Shown in pieces: positions 45,839 through 61,094 of a stretch of 64,000 nucleotides of DNA. Position 1 is the first letter of the stretch, and every line of letters starts with the position of its first letter. The stretch lies in contig JAQNBH010000014.1 in NCBI GenBank assembly GCA_028752905.1, positions 23,872,162 through 23,936,161 of the forward strand. The letters are read 5' to 3'. Source of the stretch: Cladorhizidae sp. MBARI D1340-BT2 (Eukaryota > Porifera > Demospongiae > Poecilosclerida > Cladorhizidae). A model generated the notes under the pieces. The model was not told where the DNA came from. It saw nothing but the letters and a program-made list of their open reading frames with translations, and made no database searches. A program made the position numbers and the translations under genes.

Positions 45839-46263
45839 TCACCAGAACCCACTACATTCTTGTTGGTCTTCCTCTTCGTCCTGCTGCTGCTCTGAAGGGT
45901 TGACTAACACTTCCCTTCTTCTCCCTGTTTCCTCCCATGCCACACTTCCTGCACTGCCAGCTGCTTCTCCCCCTGCCTCTGACCCGCCTTGCTGTCTCTC
46001 CTCTTCCTCCTTTAGCGACTCGCTCTTCACTGCCATCAGGCCTTCGCTTTGTCTCGTCTGCACTTCTTCCAATTGTGGCTGAACTTCAAAGTTCTGTTGC
46101 CCGGTTGCTTGCTGCTGTTGCCCTGCTGTTTGCTGCTGTTGTCCAGCTGCTTGCTGTTGTTGCCCTGATGGTTGCTCTGCTGCTTGCTGCTGTTGCCCTG
46201 TTGCTTGCTGCTGTTCCCTCATGTCCTGCTGTTCTAGCCTTTCAATTCGTTCTTGCTCAACAC
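45839..46263 (-). CDS. Last exon of a Gln-rich, coiled-coil-like protein gene (partial)
   Basis: On the minus strand an AG acceptor (plus-strand CT at 46264-46265, preceded on the minus strand by TTGTTTATGT) opens an exon reading VEQERIERLEQQDMREQQQ. It continues with repeated Q-Q-Q-A-A/T-G-Q blocks (about residues 20-65), then an acidic mixed tail (SLKEEEERQQGGSEAGGEAA) and ends CSGFW-stop. An AATAAA signal follows. The start of the exon looks alpha-helical; the Gln blocks come from a CTG/TTG-rich repeat and probably form a disordered region. Upstream exons should lie beyond 46265, but I cannot find them. No family is recognised. The clean frame, acceptor and polyA signal support a real gene end, but a repeat-derived ORF remains possible. 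Confidence 0.5.
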
Positions 46264-46266
46264 CTA

Positions 46267-46821
46267 CATAAACAATAACAACATTCTTACAAGCATGAAA
46301 TGATACCTAAATATTTTAATTTCCCCATCGATGGCATAGCAAACTCATGTATACATACTCTCCTCCACCCATAAGAATTTTATTACATTTACAGCGTTTC
46401 ATATGGGTTGGGGGGGGGGGATTGTTCTCTCAGGGTATCCCTCCACCCAAAATTGAACTTTGAATGTAATGAACTTTGAGAGATATCAGAGGAGTAATTA
46501 TGATGTGATGAACTGTCTGTACCATGAACCATGTGGCTGTGTGATTGTTTTAAATGTCTTGAGCCTCTCTCTGGCTATTTTCCGTGACCACAGTCTATTA
46601 CTGTGGAGGTCCTGCTGAGACCAGTAGAGAGCTTAGTTAAGCCCAGAAGGTTAACTGAGTGAGTGTAGCTAGATTGGTCCTGTTACGATCACTTGTATCA
46701 TCACTTGTATCGACACTTCAGCCAAACAAGCTTGTGACCATTGGCCCGTATGAGCATATTATGTGCAGTGTCTATTCTAGCTAGCTGATAGTGACTCCCT
46801 TACACTAACCACCTACTGCTT
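46267..46821. other. No recognisable gene
   Basis: Contains a G-run at about 46410-46420. The part from about 46465 to 46800 could hold a decayed 5' LTR of the following Gag relic, but no second copy is present to confirm it. Confidence 0.4.
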
Positions 46822-48750
46822 GTGAGCATTGCTAAGGCATTGTGCTGGTCTGCTGATCAGTTGAGACAGTGCATCGAAGAACAGATCATGCCAGATGCCA
46901 GTCAAGGGATTGGGGGCGTGATAGTGGTGCTGAAAGAGATGCTGAAGACAGAACAAGTCCTAGCTCTTGATGATTCAGAAGGATTGCATACAGAGCCAGA
47001 TGGGGAATATTCCGAGCAGCACATACACGGCAATCTTGCATCAGTACAAGAGAGCCGAATGCCATTCAGGTAAGGGCGAGAATCCAGCAACTACTACATG
47101 AGATGTTAGAGGAACTTCGATCATTGGAGTCCCATGTGCGGAAACAACTGTAGCAGATCAAGCAACTACAGGAGCAGCTACAAGAATCCAGGAGGGAGGG
47201 TTTGGCTGCTGAAGTAGAAGAGCTTCGACAGAAATTGGTAGCGGAAAAGAAATGCACCAAGCACAACTGGCCTCTGCACCGCCAACAACTGGCAGACAAA
47301 GATTCAAGACGATAACCAGACAGGGTGGATTGGCCACTACGATGACACACAGCAGGGAGTAGAGCAGCCCTCCGAGGGAAGTGCGAAATGTCATAACCCG
47401 AGTGATTATTCCCACTCATGTAGTGGAAAGTGCAGTCACACCTACATGAGGGGCTACACCCCTGCTTATTGTAGGGGTTCCAGCCAATGAAACTGGTGTT
47501 GCTCTACCGGTTGTCACCGAGAAAAAGCTCCACCCATCGAACCCTGCACTGGAGAAGACCCTGATGTGAGATTTGCCGAGTGGTTTCCTAGTCTGGGGAG
47601 GGTAGTCCAGTGGAATGGTTGGTCGCCAGAGAATCAACTTCTACAGCTAGCAGGTCATTTGCGGGTAAGAGCTCTATAAGACTGGAATCTCTTGGGGAGC
47701 CACCAATAAGTCCAGCTACCAACAGGCATTGACTCTGTTCAATTACGACTGGACCCAGCCAGTCGCACCCTGGCAACACAAGGGTTCGTCATGCGGGAAG
47801 GCTGAGGTTATTGGTTTCCTCCAGCACTTAGAGAAAGTATTCCAGGTAGCCTATGGGAGGGATGATTTTGGCAATAGACAAGAGAAGCCTTACTGTATGG
47901 TCAACTCTATGAAGGTTTGAGGTAAAAGTTCATGCGAAACACAGCTGTGTCGAGTTCCAGGACTAATTAAATGGCTGTATACTGCAGCAAAGGAAGGGAG
48001 GCAACTGGTAGTTTTCAACCAGCGGAAGTGTGAGAGACAACGCACCTCTTAATCAGGTGAACCATCCAAGATTGACAAATCCTCATATCACAGGGACAAG
48101 GAGATGGCAGTGAGGTGGTTCTCAAAAAGAGGAACCACGATCACTTGAGCTCCAGCAGCAAGGAAGAAGTGAGTTTTGGCCTCAAAGGTGTACCCAGTTT
48201 GGCCAGAATGGTCACTGTAGCTCAAGACTCCTAAGAAGAAGAGCAAAGAAAGACCAACATACTCAGCACAAAGGAAGGCCAGCACACTCAGCAAAGGAAG
48301 GCCAGTACACTCAGCAAAAGAAGGCCAGCACACTCAGCAAAGGAAGACCAACACACTTAGCAAAGGAAGGCTAGCACACTCAGCAAACACACTCAGCCAA
48401 GATCAAGCAAGTTCAGTCAAAGGAGACGTCCTAGTCCACCTCAGCCTCGACAAGGGAAGGTATGGAGTTCATTTTTTCCTCATAAGACGCTGGAGCTGAC
48501 ATTCGTGCAGTGTAAGTCAGTGACAAGGAGAGCATTTCACAGTATGTGAAGGTGCAGTTAAACAGAACCCCGTGTACTAATTGACAGTGGAGCAGATAAC
48601 TCCATCAAAGAGGGGGGGGGGGGAGGAAATAGGTTGCCACTACTGCATGCTTGAAGAAGTGTGACTTCCTGAAACTAGACAACCTGTATGACAACAAGCC
48701 CTTCCAACTGAACAGTCCTATTGACCTAGAGGCAGCTTTTGAGGGGAAGG
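46822..48750 (+). pseudogene. Ty3/Gypsy-type gag and protease relic
   Basis: The plus strand reads a helical N-terminus (RQCIEEQIMPDASQGIG), a coiled-coil-like stretch (QQLLHEMLEELRSLESHV and EVEELRQKLVAEKK), and WNGWSPENQLLQLAGHLR. Then come FLQHLEKVFQVAYGRDDF and LCRVPGLIKWLYTAAKEGRQ in changing frames, a Gag capsid pattern. At about 48573-48600 VLIDSGADNSIK carries the D-S-G triad of a retropepsin, followed by FLKLDNLYDNKPFQLNSPID and LEAAFEGKVLY. The element then ends abruptly where the 49-bp satellite starts. RT, RNase H, integrase and the 3' LTR are absent. Several stops and frameshifts make it non-functional. Confidence 0.7.
48240..48400 (+). repeat. 23-bp minisatellite in the Gag relic
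   Basis: About six imperfect copies of ACACTCAGCAAAGGAAGGCC plus AGC/AGT, between the capsid and protease parts, where a Gag zinc-knuckle region would be expected. Confidence 0.75.
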
Positions 48751-48763
48751 TGCTATACACATT

Positions 48764-51700
48764 CATTATTATATACACAACTACACCAACATAAGGAAGA
48801 CTCTGATGCATGTATTATTATATACACAACTACACCAACATAAGGAGGACTCTGATGCATTTATTATTATATACACAACTACATACACCAACATAAGGAA
48901 GACTCTGATGCATGTATTATTATATACACAACTACACCAACATAAGGAAGACTCTGATGCATGTATTATTATATACACAACTACACCAACATAAGGAAGA
49001 CTCTGATGCATGTATTATTATATACACAACTACACCAACATAAGGTAGACTCTGATGCATGTATTATTATATACACAACTACACCAACATAAGGAAGACT
49101 CTGATGCATGTATTATTATATACACAACTACACCAACATAAGGTAGACTCTGATGCATGTATTATTATATACACAACTACACCAACATAAGGAGGACTCT
49201 GATGCATGTATTATTATATACACAACTACACCAACATAAGGAAGACTCTGATGCATGTATTATTATATATACAACTACACCAACATAAGGTAGACTCTGA
49301 TGCATGTATTATTATATACACAACTACACCAACATAAGGAAGACTCTGATGCATGTATTATTATATACTCAATTACACCAACATAAGGAAGACTCTGATG
49401 CATGTATTATTATATACACAACTACACCAACATAAGGTAGACTCTGATGCATGTATTATTATATACACAACTACACCAACATAAGGAAGACTCTGATGCA
49501 TGTATTATTATATACACAACTACACCAACATAAGGAAGACTCTGATGCATGTATTATTATATACACAACTACACCAACATAAGGTAGACTCTGATGCATG
49601 TATTATGATATACACAACTACACCAACATAAGGAAGACTCTGATGCATGTATTATTATATACACAACTACACCAACATAAGGAAGACTCTGATGCATGTA
49701 TTATTATATACACAACTACACCAACATAAGGAAGACTCTGATGCATGTATTATTATATACACAACTACACCAACATAAGGAGGACTCTGATGCATGTATT
49801 ATTATACACACAACTACACCAACATAGGGAAGACTCTGATGCATGTATTATTATATACACAACTACACCAACATAAGGAAGACTCTGATGCATGTATTAT
49901 TATATACACAACTACACCAACATAAGGAAGACTCTGATGCATGTATTATTATATACACAACTACACCAACATAAGGAAGACTCTGATGCATGTATTATTA
50001 TATACACAACTACACCAACATAAGGAAGACTCTGATGCATGTATTATTATATACACAACTACACCAACATAAGGAAGACTCTGATGCATGTATTATTATA
50101 TACACAACTACACCAACATAAGGAAGACTCTGATGCATGTATTATTATATACACAACTACACCAACATAAGGAAGACTCTGATGCATGTATTATTATATA
50201 CACAACTACACCAACATAAGGAAGACTCTGATGCATGTATTATTATATACACAACTACACCAACATAAGGTAGACTCTGATGCATGTATTATTATATACA
50301 CGACTACATACACCAACATAAGGAAGACTCTGATGCATGTATTATTATATACACAACTACACCAACATAAGGAAGACTCTGATGCATGTATTATTATATA
50401 CACAACTACACCAACATAAGGTAGACTCTGATGCATGTATTATTATATACACAACTACACCAACATAAGGAAGACTCTGATGCATGTATTATTATATACA
50501 CAACTACACCAACATAAGGTAGACTCTGATACATGTATTATTATATACACAACTACACCAACATAAGGAGGACTCTGATGCATGTATTATTATATACACA
50601 ACTACACCAACATAAGGAAGACTCTGATGCATGTATTATTATATACACAACTACACCAACATAAGGTAGACTCTGATGCATGTATTATTATATACACAAC
50701 TACACCAACATAAGGAAGACTCTGATGCATGTATTATTATATACACAACTACACCAACATAAGGAAGACTCTGATGCATGTATTATTATATACACAACTA
50801 CACCAACATAAGGAAGACTCTGATGCATGTATTATTATATACACAACTACACCAACATAAGGAAGACTCTGATGCATGTATTATTATATACACAACTACA
50901 CCAACATAAGGAAGACTCTGATGCATGTATTATTATATACACAACTACACCAACATAAGGTAGACTCTGATGCATGTATTATGATATACACAACTACACC
51001 AACATAAGGAAGACTCTGATGCATGTATTATTATATACACAACTACACCAACATAAGGAGGACTCTGATGCATGTATTATTATACACACAACTACACCAA
51101 CATAGGGAAGACTCTGATGCATGTATTATTATATACACAACTACACCAACATAAGTAAGACTCTGATGCATGTATTATTATATACACAACTACACCAACA
51201 TAAGGAGGACTCTGATGGATATATTATTATATACACAACTACACCAACATAAGGAAGACTCTGATGCATGTATTATTATATACACAACTACACCAACATA
51301 AGGAAGACTCTGATGCATGTATTATTATATACACAACTACACCAACATAAGGCAGACTCTGATGCATGTATTATTATATACACAACTACACCAACATAAG
51401 GAAGACTCTGATGCATGTATTATTATATACACAACTACACCAACATAAGGAAGACTCTGATGCATGTATATATATTATATACACAACTACACCAACATAA
51501 GGAGGACTCTGATGCATGTATTATTATATACACAACTACACCAACATAAGGAAGACTCTGATGCATGTATTATTATATACACAACTACACCAACATAAGG
51601 AGGACTCTGATACATTTATTATTATATACACAACTACATACACAAACATAAGGAAGACTCTGATGCATGTATTATTATATACACAACTACACCAACATAA

Positions 51701-54700
51701 GGAAGACTCTGATGCATGTATTATTATATACACAACTACACCAACATAAGGAAGACTCTGATGCATGTATTATTATATACACAACTACACCAACATAAGG
51801 TAGACTCTGATGCATATATTATTATACACACAACTACACCAACATAAGGAAGACTCTGATGCATGTATTATTATATACACAACTACACCAACATAAGGAA
51901 GACTCTGATGCATGTATTATTATATACACAACTACACCAACATAAGGTAGACTCTGATGCATGTATTATTATATACACAACTACACCAACATAAGGAAGA
52001 CTCTGATGCATGTATTATTATATACACAACTACACCAACATAAGGTAGACTCTGATGCATGTATTATTATATACACAACTACACCAACATAAGGAGGACT
52101 CTGATGCATGTATTATTATATACACAACTACACCAACATAAGGAATACTCTGATGCATGTATTATTATATATACAACTACACCAACATAAGGTAGACTCT
52201 GATGCATGTATTATTATATACACAACTACACCAACATAAGGAAGACTCTGATGCATGTATTATTATATACTCAATTACACCAACATAAGGAAGACTCTGA
52301 TGCATGTATTATTATATACACAACTACACCAACATAAGGTAGACTCTGATGCATGTATTATTATATACACAACTACACCAACATAAGGAAGACTCTGATG
52401 CATGTATTATTATATACACAACTACACCAACATAAGGAAGACTCTGATGCATGTATTATTATATACACAACTACACCAACATAAGGTAGACTCTGATGCA
52501 TGTATTATGATATACACAACTACACCAACATAAGGAAGACTCTGATGCATGTATTATTATATACACAACTACACCAACATAAGGAAGACTCTGATGCATG
52601 TATTATTATATACACAACTACACCAACATAAGGAAGACTCTGATGCATGTATTATTATATACACAACTACACCAACATAAGGAGGACTCTGATGCATGTA
52701 TTATTATACACACAACTACAACAACATAGGGAAGACTCTGATGCATGTATTATTATATACACAACTACACCAACATAAGGAAGACTCTGATGCATGTATT
52801 ATTATATACACAACTACACCAACATAAGGAAGACTCTGATGCATGTATTATTATATACACAACTACACCAACATAAGGAAGACTCTGATGCATGTATTAT
52901 TATATACACAACTACACCAACATAAGGAAGACTCTGATGCATGTATTATTATATACACAACTACACCAACATAAGGAAGACTCTGATGCATGTATTATTA
53001 TATACACAACTACACCAACATAAGGAAGACTCTGATGAATGTATTATTATATACACAACTACACCAACATAAGGAAGACTCTGATGCATGTATTATTATA
53101 TACACAACTACACCAACATAAGGAAGACTCTGATGCATGTATTATTATATACACAACTACACCAACATAAGGTAGACTCTGATGCATGTATTATTATATA
53201 CACAACTACACCAACATAAGGAAGACTCTGATGCATGTATTATTATATACACAACTACATACACCAACATAAGGAAGACTCTGATGCATGTATTATTATA
53301 TACACAACTACACCAACATAAGGAAGACTCTGATGCATGTATTATTATATACACAACTACACCAACATAAGGAAGACTCTGATGCATGTATTATTATATA
53401 CACAACTACACCAACATAAGGAAGACTCTGATGCATGTATTATTATATACACAACTACACCAACATAAGGTAGACTCTGATGCATGTATTATTAAATACA
53501 CAACTACACCAACATAAGGAAGACTCTGATGCATGTATTATTATATACACAACTACACCAACATAAGGTAGACTCTGATGCATGTATTATTATATACACA
53601 ACTACACCAACATAAGGAGGACTCTGATGCATGTATTATTATATACACAACTACACCAACATAAGGAAGACTCTGATGCATGTATTATTATATATACAAC
53701 TACACCAACATAAGGTAGACTCTGATGCATGTATTATTATATACACAACTACACCAACATAAGGAAGACTCTGATGCATGTATTATTATATACTCAATTA
53801 CACCAACATAAGAAAGACTCTGATGCATGTATTATTATATACACAACTACACCAACATAAGGTAGACTCTGATGCATGTATTATTATATACACAACTACA
53901 CCAACATAAGGAAGACTCTGATGCATGTATTATTATATACACAACTACACCAACATAAGGAAGACTCTGATGCATGTATTATTATATACACAACTACACC
54001 AACATAAGGTAGACTCTGATGCATGTATTATGATATACACAACTACACCAACATAAGGAAGACTCTGATGCATGTATTATTATATACACAACTACACCAA
54101 CATAAGGAAGACTCTGATGCATGTATTATTATATACACAACTACACCAACATAAGGAAGACTCTGATGCATGTATTATTATATACACAACTACACCAACA
54201 TAAGGAGGACTCTGATGCATGTATTATTATACACACAACTACACTAACATAGGGAAGACTCTGATGCATGTATTATTATATACACAACTACACCAACATA
54301 AGGAAGACTCTGATGCATGTATTATTATATACACAACTACACCAACATAAGGAAGACTCTGATGCATGTATTATTATATACACAACTACACCAACATAAG
54401 GAAGACTCTGATGCATGTATTATTATATACACAACTACACCAACATAAGGAAGACTCTGATGCATGTATTATTATATACACAACTACACCAACATAAGGA
54501 AGACTCTGATGCATGTATTATTATATACACAACTACACCAACATAAGGTAGACTCTGATGCATGTATTATTATATACACAACTACATACACCAACATAAG
54601 GAAGACTCTGATGCATGTATTATTATATACACAACTACACCAACATAAGGAGGACTCTGATGCATGTATTATTATATACACAACTACACCAACATAAAGA

Positions 54701-57700
54701 AGACTCTGATGCATGTATTATTATATACACAACTACACCAACATAAGGTAGACTCTGATGCATGTATTATTATATACACAACTACACCAACATAAGGAAG
54801 ACTCTGATGCATGTATTATTATATACTCAATTACACCAACATAAGAAAGACTCTGATGCATGTATTATTATATACACAACTACACCAACATAAGGAAGAC
54901 TCTGATGCATGTATTATTATATACACAACTACACCAACATAAGGAAGACTCTGATGCATGTATTATTATATACACAACTACACCAACATAAGGAAGACTC
55001 TGATGCATGTATTATTATATACACAACTACACCAACATAGGGAAGACTCTGATGCATGTATTATTATATACACAACTACACCAACATAAGGAAGACTCTG
55101 ATGCATGTATTATTATATACACAACTACACCAACATAAGGAAGACTCTGATGCATGTATTATTATATACACAACTACACCAACATAAGGAAGACTCTGAT
55201 GCATGTATTATTATATACACAACTACACCAACATAAGGTAGACTCTGATGCATGTATTATGATATACACAACTACACCAACATAAGGAAGACTCTGATGC
55301 ATGTATTATTATATACACAACTACACCAACATAAGGAAGACTCTGATGCATGTATTATTATATACACAACTACACCAACATAAGGAAGACTCTGATGCAT
55401 GTATTATTATATACACAACTACACCAACATAAGGAGGACTCTGATGCATGTATTATTATACACACAACTACACCAACATAGGGAAGACTCTGATGCATGT
55501 ATTATTATATACACAACTACACCAACATAAGGAAGACTCTGATGCATGTATTATTATATACACAACTACACCAACATAAGGAAGACTCTGATGCATGTAT
55601 TATTATATACACAACTACACCAACATAAGGTAGACTCTGATGCATGTATTATTAAATACACAACTACACCAACATAAGGAAGACTCTGATGCATGTATTA
55701 TTATATACACAACTACACCAACATAAGGTAGACTCTGATGCATGTATTATTATATACACAACTACACCAACATAAGGAGGACTCTGATGCATGTATTATT
55801 ATATACACAACTACACCAACATAAGGAAGACTCTGATGCATGTATTATTATATATACAACTACACCAACATAAGGTAGACTCTGATGCATGTATTATTAT
55901 ATACACAACTACACCAACATAAGGAAGACTCTGATGCATGTATTATTATATACTCAATTACACCAACATAAGAAAGACTCTGATGCATGTATTATTATAT
56001 ACACAACTACACCAACATAAGGTAGACTCTGATGCATGTATTATTATATACACAACTACACCAACATAAGGAAGACTCTGATGCATGTATTATTATATAC
56101 ACAACTACACCAACATAAGGAAGACTCTGATGCATGTATTATTATATACACAACTACACCAACATAAGGTAGACTCTGATGCATGTATTATGATATACAC
56201 AACTACACCAACATAAGGAAGACTCTGATGCATGTATTATTATATACACAACTACACCAACATAAGGAAGACTCTGATGCATGTATTATTATATACACAA
56301 CTACACCAACATAAGGAAGACTCTGATGCATGTATTATTATATACACAACTACACCAACATAAGGAGGACTCTGATGCATGTATTATTATACACACAACT
56401 ACACTAACATAGGAAGACTCTGATGCATGTATTATTATATACACAACTACACCAACATAAGGAAGACTCTGATGCATGTATTATTATATACACAACTACA
56501 CCAACATAAGGAAGACTCTGATGCATGTATTATTATATACACAACTACACCAACATAAGGAAGACTCTGATGCATGTATTATTATATACACAACTACACC
56601 AACATAAGGAAGACTCTGATGCATGTATTATTATATACACAACTACACCAACATAAGGAAGACTCTGATGCATGTATTATTATATACACAACTACACCAA
56701 CATAAGGTAGACTCTGATGCATGTATTATTATATACACAACTACATACACCAACATAAGGAAGACTCTGATGCATGTATTATTATATACACAACTACACC
56801 AACATAAGGAGGACTCTGATGCATGTATTATTATATACACAACTACACCAACATAAAGAAGACTCTGATGCATGTATTATTATATACACAACTACACCAA
56901 CATAAGGTAGACTCTGATGCATGTATTATTATATACACAACTACACCAACATAAGGAAGACTCTGATGCATGTATTATTATATACTCAATTACACCAACA
57001 TAAGAAAGACTCTGATGCATGTATTATTATATACACAACTACACCAACATAAGGAAGACTCTGATGCATGTATTATTATATACACAACTACACCAACATA
57101 AGGAAGACTCTGATGCATGTATTATTATATACACAACTACACCAACATAAGGAAGACTCTGATGCATGTATTATTATATACACAACTACACCAACATAGG
57201 GAAGACTCTGATGCATGTATTATTATATACACAACTACACCAACATAAGGAAGACTCTGATGCATGTATTATTATATACACAACTACACCAACATAAGGA
57301 AGACTCTGATGCATGTATTATTATATACACAACTACACCAACATAAGGAAGACTCTGATGCATGTATTATTATATACACAACTACACCAACATAAGGTAG
57401 ACTCTGATGCATGTATTATGATATACACAACTACACCAACATAAGGAAGACTCTGATGCATGTATTATTATATACACAACTACACCAACATAAGGAAGAC
57501 TCTGATGCATGTATTATTATATACACAACTACACCAACATAAGGAAGACTCTGATGCATGTATTATTATATACACAACTACACCAACATAAGGAGGACTC
57601 TGATGCATGTATTATTATACACACAACTACACCAACATAGGGAAGACTCTGATGCATGTATTATTATATACACAACTACACCAACATAAGGAAGACTCTG

Positions 57701-59890
57701 ATGCATGTATTATTATATACACAACTACACCAACATAAGGAAGACTCTGATGCATGTATTATTATATACACAACTACACCAACATAAGGAAGACTCTGAT
57801 GCATGTATTATTATATACACAACTACACCAACATAAGGAAGACTCTGATGCATGTATTATTATATACACAACTACACCAACATAAGGAAGACTCTGATGC
57901 ATGTATTATTATATACACAACTATACCAACATAAGGTAGACTCTGATGCACGTATTATTATATACACAACTACACCAACATAAGGAAGACTCTGATGCAT
58001 GTATTATTATATACACAACTACACCAACATAAGGAAGACTCTGATGCATGTATTATTATATACACAACTACACCAACATAAGGAGAACTCTGATGCATGT
58101 ATTATTATATACACAACTACACCAACATAAGGTAGACTCTGATGCATGTATTATTATATACACAACTACACCAACATAAGGTAGACTCTGATGCATGTAT
58201 TATTATATACACAACTACACCAACATAAGGAGGACTCTGATGCATGTATTATTATATACACAACTACACCAACATAAGGAAGACTCTGATGCATGTATTA
58301 TTATATACACAACTACACCAACATAAGGAAGACTCTGATGCATGTATTATTATATACACAACTACACCAACATAAGGAAGACTCTGATGCATGTATTATT
58401 ATATACACAACTACACCAACATAAGGAAGACTCTGATGCATGTATTATTATATACACAACTACACCAACATAATGAAGACTCTGATGCATGTATTATTAT
58501 ACACACAACTACACCAACATAAGGAAGACTCTGATGCATGTATTATTACATACACAACTACACCAACATAAGGAAGACTCTGATGCATGTATTATGATAT
58601 ACACAACTACACCAACATAAGGTAGACTCTGATGCATGTATTATTATACACACAACTACACCAACATAAGGAAGACTCTGATGCATGTATTATTATATAC
58701 ACAACTACACCAACATAAGGAAGACTCTGATTCATGTATTATTATATACACAACTACACCAACATAAGGAGGACTCTGATGCATGTATTATTATATACAC
58801 AACTACACCAACAAGACTCTGATGCATGTATTATTATACACACAACTACACCAACATAAGGAAGACTCTGATGCATGTATTATTATATACACAACTACAC
58901 CAACATAAGGAAGACTCTGATGCATGTATTATTATATACACAACTACACCAACATAAGGAGGACTCTGATGCATGTATTATTATATACACAACTACATCA
59001 ACATAAGGAAGACTCTGATGCATGTATTATTATATACACAACTATACCAACATAAGGTAGACTCTGATGCATGTATTATTATATACACAACTACACCAAC
59101 ATAAGGAAGACTCTGATGCATGTATTATTATATACACAACTACACCAACATAAGGTAGACTCTGATGCATGTATTATTATACACACAACTACACCAACAT
59201 AAGGAAGACTCTGATGCATGTATTATTATATACACAACTACACCAACATAAGGAAGACTCTGATGCATGTATTATTATACACACAACTACACCAACATAA
59301 GGAAGACTCTGATGCATGTATTATTATATACACAACTACACCAACATAAGGAAGACTCTGATGCATGTATTATTATACACACAACTACACCAACACAAGG
59401 AAGACTCTGATGCATGTATCATTATATACACAACTACACCAACATAAGGAAGACTCTGATGCATGTATTATTATATACACAACTACACCAACATAAGGAA
59501 GACTCTGATGCATGTATTATTATATACACAACTACACCAACATAATCTGATGCATGTAATATTATATACCAACTACACCAACATAAGGAAGACTCTGATG
59601 CATGTATCATTATATACACAACTACACCAACATAAGGAAGACTCTGATGCATGTATTATTATATACACAACTACACCAACATAAGGAAGACTCTGATGCA
59701 TGTATTATTATATACACAACTACACTAACATAATCTGATGCATGTAATATTATATACCAACTACACCAACATAAGGAAGACTTTGATGCATGTATTATTA
59801 TACACACAACTACACCAACATAAGGAAGACTCTGTTGCATGTATTATTATATACCAACTACACCAACATAAGGAAGACTCTGATGCATGC
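48764..59890. repeat. 49-bp satellite array, about 227 units
   Basis: Head-to-tail copies of a 49-bp unit (GATGCATGTATTATTATATA, CACAACTACACCAACATAAG, GAAGACTCT) over 11.1 kb. Main variants: GGAAG/GGTAG/GGAGG before ACTCTG, TATACTCAATTACACC, TATTATGATATAC, ATTATACACAC, a 4-bp CATA insertion (ACTACATACACC), and shortened units near the right end (CATAATCTGATGC). Because 49 is not a multiple of 3, open frames are limited to a few units. The left edge abuts the Gag-protease relic and the right edge fades at ACTCTGATGCATGCACATAA. Confidence 0.95.
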
Positions 59891-60145
59891 ACATAATGCC
59901 ACACCCTAGATAATGACACCCTAAGGGCAAGTTGTGCACTGCCAAAGCCTTTCCTAGCACATGCCAGGAGATGTCTCTAGTGAGGATGATTGACTGCATT
60001 GCACATGTCCCGGAATACTTGTATCCTGGGGCACCAGAAACTAGCCATAGCCAAGTCCCTTACCCTACTTTAACCCTGACTCTACATACCCTTACCCCTT
60101 GAATAACCCTAGCCATTACCCATAGTCTAAAATATCTTGGACTTG

Positions 60146-60605
60146 GCCCTAGAATAGCCCTATAGCCCTATATTACCCTAGCCCTATAGCCCTATATTAC
60201 CCCTAGCCCTATAGCCCTATATCACCCCTACCCTATATTATCCCTAGCTCTATAGCCCTATATTACCCCTAGCCCTATAGCCCTATATTATCCCTATCTC
60301 TATAGCCCTATATTACCCTATAGCCATATATTACCCCTAGCCCTATAGCCCTATATTACCCCTAGCCCTATAGCCCTATATCACCCCTAGCTCTATAGCC
60401 CTATATTATCCATAGCTCTATAGCCCTATATTATCCCTAGCTCTATAGCCCTATATTACCCCTAGCCCTATAGCCATATATTACCCCTAGCCCTATAGCC
60501 CTATATTATCCCTAGCTCTATAGCCCTATATTACCCCTAGCCCTATAGCCCTATATTACCCCTAGCCCTATAGCCCTATATTATTATCCCTAGCCCTACA
60601 GCCTT
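60146..60605. repeat. 25-bp CCCTA-rich minisatellite
   Basis: About 18 copies of CCCTATATTACCCCTAGCCC plus TATAG, with variants ATTATCCCTAGCTC and CCATATATT. The preceding 60060-60145 is rich in looser CCCTAAC/CCTTAC words. Confidence 0.9.
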
Positions 60606-61090
60606 AGCCCGTGAATATAGCCATAATATTATTCCTATCCCTCCCCCCGAGCTTAGCCCTAGAACACGTAACATTAGCCCTACATGTAGCCCTAGTGTTG
60701 ATTCCGAGATCCACGCTGCATAATCACTCACCCTCACTGTAACCATTACGGGGTAATCCTGCATGCTCCATGAGTCCCGGGGTGTCCTAGGAAAGGCTAA
60801 GGGTGTACTTCTCATGCGTGACATATTAACAACTCATGTGGTAGTGCATACAGACACGTATCTTTGCCGTACCTTGGGCTGTTGGAAAAACCTGCTTCAC
60901 GGCTGCATCCATAAACATCATATTGTCCTGCTCCCTGTGTAGCCTGCCTGGCGGCTTCCTGTGAGACGCCATCGGCCCACTTCTTGACGAATTCAAATTA
61001 AAGATTGAAGAGAGTCGTTTAATATTTCGTCCATTTTTGGGTGGCAGAACTCCTGCATTTGCATGGCACACATAACAATACAGAATTAAA
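60606..61090 (-). other. Unassigned minus-strand open frame
   Basis: A minus-strand frame from about 61030 to 60826 reads RSGPMASHRKPPGRLHREQD and NMMFMDAAVKQVFPTAQGTA. It has a normal amino-acid composition, unlike the repeats around it, and a CAAGGTACGG donor-like site near its end. It could be the first exon of a gene or a transposon fragment. I do not recognise it. Confidence 0.3.
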
Positions 61091-61094
61091 TATA

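Noticed and set aside
48781..59840. Repeated 60-77-codon frames in the 49-bp array as a peptide family
   Set aside because: They appear only where a 4-bp insertion happens to keep a frame open over a few units; both strands are open equally.
60060..60605. True telomere
   Set aside because: The CCCTA words are degenerate and within a 25-bp unit, and other sequence continues for at least 3.4 kb beyond.
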